In this document: in pieces, positions 1 to 6,595 of the stretch
How positions within the stretch are numbered: position 1 is the first letter of the stretch
How the letters are laid out: each line of letters starts with the position of its first letter
NCBI GenBank assembly: GCA_002205965.3
Contig: NADL03000084.1
Coordinates: 310,001 to 374,000, forward strand
DNA: 64,000 bases
Direction of reading: 5' to 3'
DNA from: Kappaphycus alvarezii
Taxonomy: Eukaryota; Rhodophyta; Florideophyceae; Gigartinales; Solieriaceae
Translations under genes and position numbers: made by a program
The notes under the pieces: model-generated
What the model was told of the DNA's origin: nothing
Seen by the model: the letters and a program-made list of their open reading frames with translations, nothing else
Database searches by the model: none

Positions 1-1333
1 CCAAAGACCGTTCTGAGGCATCTGTCTCCACAACGAATGGTCTCTTGAAATCTGGGTACATGAGAACTGGGGGGACACATAGCTTATCTTTAAGCTCCTG
101 AAATGCAGTTTCCATTTCCTTGTTCCAGTAAAATTTTCCGTTCTTCGTAGTGCTGGCATGTAACGGTGCTGCAGTCTTGGCGAAATCTTTGATAAATCTT
201 CTGTAATATGAGGCCAGTCCTAAGAAGCTTCGGACCTCCGTCTTTGAAGCGGGCCTTGGTGCCAACTTTATTTTTTTCGTTTTCTCTGGATCCACTCTAA
301 TTCCCTCTTGGTCGACGATATGACCGAGTAATTGGATAGAAGTTTTCGCAAAGAAGCATTTGCTCAACTTAATTTTCAAGCTATACTCCGATATCCTCTC
401 CACAACTGTCTTGACGTGCGAGATGTGCTGATCCAATGTTTCTGAGAATATGACGACATCATCGATATAGACTCTTGCGAATGGAAGTCCTTTCAAAACC
501 TCGTTCATCATTCTTTGGAATGTAGCTGGTGCATTCATGAGACCAAAAGGCATCACTTCGAACCTGAACGTACCGGCTTTGCTGGTAAAGGTTGTTTTTT
601 CCTTACATTTTTCATCCAATGGAATCTGCCAATAGCCAGTGTAAAGGTCAATTGAGGTGAAATATCTCCCGTCCTTCAGGTCCTCGAGGATCTCCTCCAT
701 GTTCGGAATCGGAAATCGATCGGGTATCATTCTCTGGTTCAGTTGTCGGTAATCGACGCAAAAACGCAGCTTTCCATCCTTCTTTGGTGCGACCACAACT
801 GGAAACGACCATGGGGATGAAACTGGTCGAATAATATCATTTTTCAGCATACTTGTAACATTTTCTGAGATAAATTGGTCATATTTTGGCGGTTGACGTC
901 TAGGCTTGTGGTAAATCGGTTGAGTGTCGGTAAGTTCGAACGAGTGAGTAACCGGTACACTTGCTTGTCTTAAATCTGAAACGCTCCATGCAATTACTTC
1001 GGAAGATGTTAACATGTCGGATATTTTCAGTGAGGCGGGGGCGGGAAGGTGCTGCACTTTTCCTTGGATTTCTGCCATTTGGCGCCCTTTTTCTTCTTGA
1101 TCCTCAACCTCAATATTTTGAAGGACCTCTTCCGTCGTGCTCACATCTTCATATATGGAATTCGACGTATTCTTATTTTCTTTGCAAAGGTAATCTTCTT
1201 TCATGCTCCGAATTCTGTCCTTTGATTCGATATCATCGCAAAAAGAAACACATTCGGGTTTCAAACTTATCCTAGAATCCCAGTCGTCATCTGTTTCAAA
1301 CCCGGAATCATAATCGTCCCATGCCATGTTCAT
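1..1333 (-). CDS. pol: gypsy pol, N-terminal part (RT to start of RNase H), cut by window edge
   Basis: Reverse transcriptase polyprotein, reading leftwards from ATG at 1333. The start overlaps the preceding stop as TAATG. An acidic spacer of about 90 residues comes first, then the RT: a VDYRQLN block near residue 195, MPFGL near 261 and the catalytic YIDD near 289. The thumb and connection follow, and the RNase H TDAS motif lies at the window edge. The frame is open throughout and collinear with E2 pol without net indels. It would copy element RNA into cDNA in a cytoplasmic particle. RNase H completion and integrase lie outside the window. Confidence 0.9.
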   Translation of the reverse strand, partial: MNMAWDDYDSGFETDDDWDSRISLKPECVSFCDDIESKDRIRSMKEDYLCKENKNTSNSIYEDVSTTEEVLQNIEVEDQEEKGRQMAEIQGKVQHLPAPASLKISDMLTSSEVIAWSVSDLRQASVPVTHSFELTDTQPIYHKPRRQPPKYDQFISENVTSMLKNDIIRPVSSPWSFPVVVAPKKDGKLRFCVDYRQLNQRMIPDRFPIPNMEEILEDLKDGRYFTSIDLYTGYWQIPLDEKCKEKTTFTSKAGTFRFEVMPFGLMNAPATFQRMMNEVLKGLPFARVYIDDVVIFSETLDQHISHVKTVVERISEYSLKIKLSKCFFAKTSIQLLGHIVDQEGIRVDPEKTKKIKLAPRPASKTEVRSFLGLASYYRRFIKDFAKTAAPLHASTTKNGKFYWNKEMETAFQELKDKLCVPPVLMYPDFKRPFVVETDASERSL

Positions 1334-1545
1334 TACCCCCGAGGGTACCCTTTTCCACTTCCGAAAGTGTTAGTTGGTTCCGAATCTTCGCTGTCATAGC
1401 TAGAAGTGAAATCTTCACTGTCCGTTTCTTTTAAATCTTCAGGATGCGTGCTTTTGTCGAAATCCAGGGGCATCTTCACGGTTCTGCCGTCAATATTAAC
1501 TGAAACCATTTGGTTGCCCAAGTCAATGCATGTCCTAGTCTTTCC
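1333..1545 (-). CDS. Protease C-terminal end in the -1 frame
   Basis: A short open frame overlaps the end of gag-pro and ends in TAA at 1335-1333, sharing its last A with the pol ATG. The -1 frame encodes residues (IDLGNQMVSVNIDG and onwards) that fit the usual end of a retroelement aspartic protease better than the gag-pro zero frame does. It then becomes acidic and Ser-rich. No ATG precedes the overlap in a sensible place, so expression would need -1 frameshifting or an alternative start. The same arrangement occurs in E1b (9190-9378) and E2 (57822-58010), which speaks against a private mutation. Confidence 0.6.
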   Translation of the reverse strand, partial: GKTRTCIDLGNQMVSVNIDGRTVKMPLDFDKSTHPEDLKETDSEDFTSSYDSEDSEPTNTFGSGKGYPRG

Positions 1546-3209
1546 ATTGTGGGGCAGCCAATGATTGCATCGAAAGGGAGATCCGGCATGACAAGAAAGT
1601 CTACATCAACTTTAGAGTCCCCAAAGAACACGGAAACCTTGTCAACAGTGCCCATGCATTTTGAGACGGTTCCATCCGCTACAGTTATTTTTCGAGTCGT
1701 TGGAGTAATTTCGAGACCTAGATCTGTCACCAAAGTTTCTGAAATGAGGTTTGGAACAGCACCCGAATCGAAGAGAGCTTGGGTTTTCATACCCAATACT
1801 TTGACTGGTACCAGCTTAAGACGTCTTGGTGCTGTCGAGGCCGATTGAAGAAACAGTTTCTTACCCTTAGCGGACTTATTAGACCTGATAATTTTTTTGA
1901 GTTCTTTTCTCGCATCCTCTGCGTCGCCCCTCAAAAGTTGACCAAACGTTATCCCAGTTGGGGCCGATGCAAGCTCAGCCACCAAATTGTACCTCTTCAC
2001 ATACTCTAGTACGTCCTTAGAGATACTCTTAACTTTCTTACTCTTTTTCGTCTTCTTGGCCGGAGTGACTCCCACTCCTGGAACAACTTGATCAGACCTC
2101 TTGGTTCGAGGAGGTACAGGTGCTGGGATATGCTCCAGCATTCCATACTCTAGCCTAGGTTTCTTCGATAAAATGTTCCCTTCCCCATCCCTTTTTGTCA
2201 CATTGACTTGACTAATCTCTTCAGCGATGGATACGTTACCGGCATCCGTCAACCTTTGATCCCTTCTATTTTGTAAGATTTTCACCTCTGGTCCTGACTC
2301 ACTCCTTGCTTCCGATAAATTTGCTCTTCTGTTGTCTTTAGACCAGCAGTTACTTTCATGATGCCCATATCGACCGCACTTTGCACAACGAGTGTTTCTA
2401 TGTGGATTATCAGGACACCTGTTTGCAAAGTGTCCAGGCTTGTGACAGTAAGAACAGACTTCTGCGGCCTTAGGGGCCCCAGACTGGTTCTTCTTAATGG
2501 TAAGAGTAAGGCTTTCCAACTGCGAGGTTATCATGTCAAGTCGATTATCGAATCGGGTTTCCAACCTTTCTTCCAAGTTTTTGACATCGCTCCTGACAGA
2601 TTCTAATGCCGCTGCACTAGTAGCCGGCCTTTGATAATTCTTTTCAGGATGTACGATAGACATCGATGTGCGGGTTTCCCTCGGTACCTCACTCAGTGAC
2701 TGAAACGTCTCCGAATTTTTGACAAATTCTACTATGGTACCCTTCAGTTCATCAAAAGTGTGAGGGCCCTTGATGAGGAGGAAATCGGAGAGCCGCTTAT
2801 CCCCCATAGCCGCCTTACGCAGCATTCCGTACTTGGCTTGGGCGTTGAACCCAGCCTTTTCATAAAGATCACACAAGTACACCAATGAGCTTAACAAATC
2901 GTCGAAGTTGAGCCGGGCCTCTATGGCGGTACGAATCATCTCATCTGGTTCTACCTCCTTAGCATACTCTTTCACAAGCCACTCACATACCTCACCGAAG
3001 TTACGCCCATTCCCGTTAAGAGACCACCCGTCGATAAACTTGGACTTATATTTGTGCTTTGCGTCACCATGAAGATAGGCGAAGATACTTGCGGCCTTCT
3101 CTTCATCGCCCTTCTCTCGCATCACAACGTTGACATATGTGTAAAGAAACTCCTCAACGTCTTCAGTCTTGCCCCCTGTGAACGTTATACGAGCAGCATT
3201 GAGATCCAT
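1476..3209 (-). CDS. gag-pro: gypsy Gag-protease polyprotein, 577 aa
   Basis: Structural Gag fused to an aspartic protease. Residues 1-240 form the capsid-like region, with a predicted coiled segment near 200-240. Two CX2CX4HX4C zinc knuckles lie at about 252-265 and 275-288, typical of nucleocapsids that bind element RNA. A Lys-rich stretch follows near 385-395. The protease active site is FDSGA near 480 (DSG rather than DTG), with a second IIG motif near 549. The ATG at 3209 is the first after the LTR, leaving a leader of 89 bases that includes the primer site. The zero frame ends just after the protease core; the natural protease end lies in the -1 frame. This is the only unbroken gag-pro in the window. 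Confidence 0.92.
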   Translation of the reverse strand: MDLNAARITFTGGKTEDVEEFLYTYVNVVMREKGDEEKAASIFAYLHGDAKHKYKSKFIDGWSLNGNGRNFGEVCEWLVKEYAKEVEPDEMIRTAIEARLNFDDLLSSLVYLCDLYEKAGFNAQAKYGMLRKAAMGDKRLSDFLLIKGPHTFDELKGTIVEFVKNSETFQSLSEVPRETRTSMSIVHPEKNYQRPATSAAALESVRSDVKNLEERLETRFDNRLDMITSQLESLTLTIKKNQSGAPKAAEVCSYCHKPGHFANRCPDNPHRNTRCAKCGRYGHHESNCWSKDNRRANLSEARSESGPEVKILQNRRDQRLTDAGNVSIAEEISQVNVTKRDGEGNILSKKPRLEYGMLEHIPAPVPPRTKRSDQVVPGVGVTPAKKTKKSKKVKSISKDVLEYVKRYNLVAELASAPTGITFGQLLRGDAEDARKELKKIIRSNKSAKGKKLFLQSASTAPRRLKLVPVKVLGMKTQALFDSGAVPNLISETLVTDLGLEITPTTRKITVADGTVSKCMGTVDKVSVFFGDSKVDVDFLVMPDLPFDAIIGCPTMERLGHALTWATKWFQLILTAEP

Positions 3210-3276
3210 GATTACAGAAAAGAAATCCCCCCGAAGTGTTCCTTACTACTGCTCAACTCGAATACCTCGGGTGCAA

Positions 3277-3296
3277 CCCCCTCCACAAGAGTACCA
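3277..3296 (-). promoter_or_regulatory. Candidate primer binding site of E1a
   Basis: Two bases inside the 5' LTR the minus strand reads TGGTACTCTTGTGGAGG. TGG two bases after an LTR end is the usual start of a tRNA primer site (complement of CCA). The tRNA was not identified. The same sequence stands at the same place in E1b and E2. Confidence 0.6.
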
Positions 3297-3298
3297 AA

Positions 3299-3740
3299 TG
3301 ATAGGGGTAAATCGGCGGGGAAGAGATCCTCAGAACCAATTACCCTGAGAAGGAGGTGTTGCGAGCGACAAAAGTGCTGCCGTGGTATTGTTGAACGAAC
3401 AAAAGGGAGTGTATATAGAAGAGAGTTGAGGAAGCTACAAGCAAGTATAAAAGGGGCAGGGTCTACCACCGACGCTCTGCGACTAGCGTAAGAAAAAGTT
3501 TTCTTGGGTCTGAAGTTGACTCTCAACTTCCTACTACTCGGGACTTGGCTTGAAGTTGTCTGCCAACTTGCTTGACCTCTCCATGAGGAAGCAGTTTACT
3601 CAGCTTATATAGACTTTTGGCTACCCCTAAAGTCCGAACAAAACTACAGAAGATACTAAGAAATGCATAAAAATACTTTGTGTGGACAATATACTCTAAG
3701 CAAAAGATACTTAAGAAACTAACAATTAATTTGGTCCTCT
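3299..3740 (-). repeat. E1a LTR, R-U5 block and proximal U3
   Basis: Starts (plus strand) TGATAGGGG, so in element orientation it ends in CCCCTATCA. The first 300 bases match the LTRs of E1b, E2 and E3 closely; past about 3620 the sequence diverges from them. A TATA box at 3604-3611 (minus) puts the transcript start near 3575-3580. The block contains two hairpins at 3512-3530 and 3553-3569. Confidence 0.85.
3604..3611 (-). promoter_or_regulatory. TATA box of element promoter
   Basis: Minus strand TATATAAG. The same box is found at 11513-11520 (E1b), 53291-53298 and 60092-60099 (E2) and 61142-61149 (E3), always about 300 bases inside the LTR edge. That marks it as the retrotransposon promoter. 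Confidence 0.65.
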
Positions 3741-4339
3741 TATTTCCCATTCTCTAAATCAGATCCAAACAACTCCTCTAAAATATCCATGCTGTCCAAG
3801 CAGTCCCCACAAATATCTGCGAATGGCTCACAACTCTCTATTTCCCCCTGGGAGATATCTAGACTACTAAAGATATCTCCATCCGGTTCCATCGTGGGCA
3901 CAACTTGATCCATACTCTCTATTCCAGGCCCCACCGGTCCAACACTTTCCATGCCCCCTGTTGCCTCATCCTCCTCATCCTCCTCCTCCTCCTCATCCTC
4001 TTCTTCCTCCTCCTCATCCTCCTCATCCTCCCTCATCTCCTCATCCTCCTCATCCTCCTCATCCTCATCTTCCTGATCCTCGTACACTAGCTCAGGGGCT
4101 AACCATTCCTCGAAGGACTCCCCGCTCTCCTCCTCGACCTTCTCAGCCTCTCCCGGACTTACCTCCCTCGCTTCTTCTTCTATGAAGAGGCGGCGCACGA
4201 ACTCGATGATTTGCTTCTTTGTTTGCCGCCGGATGTAGTCGTCGGCATCGGTTGGCCCGTAGGCGGCGAGACGAAGGCCATTGATGGAACGGGAAGGGCG
4301 GTTTTTGGAAATAGGGACAGAGGGGCGAAGGTTGCTCAT
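3740..4339 (-). CDS. Acidic 199-aa protein encoded inside the LTR-like U3 region
   Basis: Unrecognised protein. Residues 1-60 are mixed and slightly basic (LRPS..., then GPTDADDYIRRQ and an aromatic/basic helix-like stretch). Residues 65-135 are a nearly pure Asp/Glu run. The C-terminal third carries MDQVVPTM and ends CGDCLDSMDILEELFGSDLEN. Two further copies, at 15.1-15.6 kb (minus) and 44.5-45.1 kb (plus), keep these blocks at the protein level although both have frame breaks, so the family is or was coding. Each copy lies just upstream of the retrotransposon TATA box and R-U5, on the same strand. A second TATA-like box at 4449-4456 could serve it alone. The Asp/Glu run suggests a nuclear, chromatin or histone-binding role; that is inference only. 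Confidence 0.65.
   Translation of the reverse strand: MSNLRPSVPISKNRPSRSINGLRLAAYGPTDADDYIRRQTKKQIIEFVRRLFIEEEAREVSPGEAEKVEEESGESFEEWLAPELVYEDQEDEDEEDEEDEEMREDEEDEEEEEEDEEEEEDEEDEATGGMESVGPVGPGIESMDQVVPTMEPDGDIFSSLDISQGEIESCEPFADICGDCLDSMDILEELFGSDLENGK
3960..4082. repeat. Trinucleotide-like simple repeat within the acidic ORF
   Basis: Plus strand is almost only TCC, TCA and TCT triplets, which code for the Asp/Glu run. A similar tract lies at 15380-15440 in the second family member. Slippage here probably drives length change. Confidence 0.85.
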
Positions 4340-4448
4340 TGTGATAGAAGTTGGGGAACAGGAGGCAATGTGGGGTGCTTTGGGTGTGTGGGGGGAGAGG
4401 GGTGATGAGTAAAATGATCGGGGGCATTTGGAACTTAGAATAAAGGGG

Positions 4449-4456
4449 TTTAAATA
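4449..4456 (-). promoter_or_regulatory. Candidate TATA box of the acidic ORF
   Basis: Minus strand TATTTAAA about 110 bases before the ATG, preceded by GCC. The related copy has the same octamer at 15690-15697, about 60 bases before its lost start. Conservation between diverged copies supports a promoter. Confidence 0.45.
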
Positions 4457-4710
4457 GGCTCCCGGGGCAGGTTCTATAGATTAGGAATAGGTAAAATAAA
4501 TCTGCAAGGGATTTTGCAATAGTGCATTTGCGCCCTTCTTCTCAAAAAAAGGCGAATTTGGAGGAGGAGGTAAGCTAAAAGGGAAAAGGGACTTGATTCG
4601 GGGTCGATTCAGAGGGTTAAATACAGTATAAAAATATCTAGATAAAATGGAAGTAAATTTGGAAATGACGGTTGGAGAAGTTAGGGGCGGGATCGTTGTA
4701 GGTTGCTGGA

Positions 4711-4822
4711 TTACACGAGGGGAGGACCATTTCCTGTCTTACGTGAAGGGAGGACCATTTCCTGTATTACGTGAAGGGAGGACCATTTCCTGTATTAAAT
4801 GAGGGGAGGACCATTTTTTGTA
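4711..4822. repeat. Minisatellite, four 28-bp units
   Basis: Four tandem units of 28 bases with core GGGAGGACCATTTCCTGTA. The two middle units are identical and the outer two diverge. It lies at the outer end of the E1a LTR-like region. Confidence 0.9.
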
Positions 4823-5401
4823 TTACACAGGGCCCATGCAGAGTAGGAGAAAGAAAGAAGTTGAATCCATTCAGTATCTACTGGGGACAGCGCGCGGCCT
4901 AACCATCGGGCTAAGACTTAACCGGATGTACGTCGTCCTGCAAGCGCGTGGGGGCCCGTGAGAGGATGGCTGAGGCAATGGATGACCATAGGGTACAACT
5001 CAGTCGCTGGTAGCTCCGGCGGCGGATATCGAGTGACCCTTGGACGCGATCCGCGGAACTAGCATGGATAGTACTGGCGGCGGCTTCGCCGTGGAGGAAC
5101 CGGGCGATGTTACAGTACTGTAATACAAAAAAAATGGCGCGTGCTCCGTGCACACTTGACAAGTTTCAATGCCAGTCTTGTAAGGTTGGTTGTCTGCTCG
5201 TCACCGTACCGTACCGTACGCGACATAACAAAGGCCTTCCCCAATCCCGTCTCGGCAACTCTAGCCCTTTTAAATCTCTCATCTGTACCCGTAAGGCACC
5301 CAATGTTCCCCCACTATTGTGTGTCTATGAAACACGCGATTCCTGCGATCTCATTGCTAGAGTATTCCTCGTAGACACTCCCCTCTCATCTATGATCAAC
5401 C
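4823..5401. other. Non-coding stretch downstream of the amine oxidase gene
   Basis: No convincing gene. It should hold the 3' untranslated region of the minus-strand gene that ends at 5402. A short ACCGT microsatellite lies near 5203-5220. The true right end of E1a probably falls within or just before this stretch. Confidence 0.5.
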
Positions 5402-5969
5402 TCAATCAGCGTTTTCTCCAAGATTAAAGTTGACTATAATCGAATTGTGGAACGCCTCGTCCATCCATACAGGCCTAGGTAAGTCATATTGGTGGAACAA
5501 GGCCCGTTCGGCGCTGTGTAAGCTCCCTTCCGCCCACCCTTGGTCATACCCCCACGCCTCGTTCACAAGGGAAACGTTCAAATCCTTAACCGGCCTTGTA
5601 TACAACTTGTAAACATTCAACGTCCCCGTTCCAGGGCCCATCTGAAAATGAATCCCCACATCGCTCCAATCCCCCAACACGCATCCCGCAGGAGTACCAA
5701 TTTCTTCCTTCGCATCAAACCCCAGTTCCTTCAACGAACTTCTGTGCAACCGCCTCAACTCTTTCACAAGGCCATCAAAATACAATTTCTCCACGCCCGT
5801 CATATTTCCGGCAATGTATTTCCTCACATTGTCCGTGTTTGTCAATGGAGTGTATCCTCGTTCGTTATGCACGTGCGCATGAATCGCAGAACACGCCCCT
5901 GACGGATCTCCAGCACTGTAGGATACAAGCAATGCGCCACGACATTTCTTCAACGCTTCCCGATCCTCA
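5402..5969 (-). pseudogene. Amine oxidase gene, C-terminal part (cut off by E1b)
   Basis: The C-terminal third of the flavin amine oxidase-like protein, about 188 codons to a stop at 5402-5404. Near the end it reads GWAEGSLHSAERAL, the C-terminal FAD-contact motif of amine oxidases (usual form W.eG.iesG.rAA). It has lost its 5' exons to the insertion of E1b and starts inside the target duplication CCTCA. Removing E1b and one duplicate copy fuses this frame directly to exon 2 with no stop or shift. The allele shown cannot make the full enzyme unless the element is spliced out or absent in the sister allele. Confidence 0.85.
5965..5969. repeat. Target site duplication of E1b, left copy
   Basis: CCTCA directly before the LTR edge TGATAGGGG. 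The same five bases follow the other LTR at 11768-11772. Five-base duplications are typical of gypsy integrases. Confidence 0.92.
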
Positions 5970-6595
5970 TGATAGGGGTAAATCGGCGGGGGAAGAGATC
6001 CTCAGAACCAATTACCCTGAGAAGGAGGTGTTGCGAGCGACAAAAGTGCTGCCGTGGTATTGTTGAACGAACAAAAGGGAGTGTATATAGAAGAGAGTTG
6101 AGGAAGCTACAAGCAAGTATAAAAGGGGCAGAGTCTACCACTGACGCTCTGCGACCAGCGTAAGAAAAAGTGTTCTTGGGTCTGAAGTTGACTCTCAACT
6201 TCCTACTACTCGGGACTTGGCTTGAAGTTGTCTGCCAACTTCCTTTATGCTTTGTGTTTGACTTAATTTGTTGAGCGCCCCGCTTGGGTATGCTGGCTCC
6301 CAAGTAGTCCTACATTTCATGCAACAGCCCCTTATATAGAGTTTTCAACCCTCACTATCTGTAGCATCTATACAGAACCTATGTGCCAAAATCTGCACCG
6401 CCACAGTACAGTGCAAAGCATCCCTCTAAAAAATTAAAAAATATAATTGTAAGTACGGTGCCAGCTCAGCCACACAGCATGCCAACTCGGCCAGCACAGC
6501 ATGCCAACTCGGCCAGCGCAGCATGCCAACTCAGCCAGCGCAGCCAACTCAGCCAGCGCAGCATGCCAAGGAATATCTACAATTTCATTATATCA
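5970..6595 (-). repeat. E1b 3' LTR, 626 bp
   Basis: Begins TGATAGGGG and ends ATATCA (plus strand); in element orientation TGATATA...CCCCTATCA. The R-U5 block matches E1a/E2, while U3 is specific. A GC-rich array of AGC/GCC-type units lies at about 6462-6567. The adjoining internal purine run in element orientation (GAGCGAGGGGCG) is the likely polypurine tract. Confidence 0.92.

Larger units (their letters stand above)
1..4700 (-). mobile_element. Ty3/gypsy LTR retrotransposon E1a, 5' part
   Basis: Partial element read on the minus strand: 5' LTR-like region from 3299 rightwards, primer binding site, gag-protease, and pol running off the left window edge. The LTR edge at 3299 (plus strand TGATAGGGG) is the same as in the other copies. 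The right end of the LTR is not fixed because the partner LTR lies outside the window; homology with the solo copy at 14.6-15.8 kb continues to about 4675. No frame break was found in the visible gag-pro and pol, and the 1333 bases of pol align to E2 without net indels, so this is the best preserved gag-pro copy here. Confidence 0.9.

Noticed and set aside
961..1275. Plus-strand frame of 104 codons, repeated at 8819 and 57450
   Set aside because: It is the reverse of the acidic spacer of pol and recurs only because the element does.
3054..3491. Plus-strand frame of 145 codons across the gag start and LTR
   Set aside because: Antisense of gag and LTR; disrupted in the other copies, no motif.
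4711..4822. Could the 28-bp repeats be a CRISPR array
   Set aside because: Units abut without spacers and the DNA is eukaryotic; it is a minisatellite.
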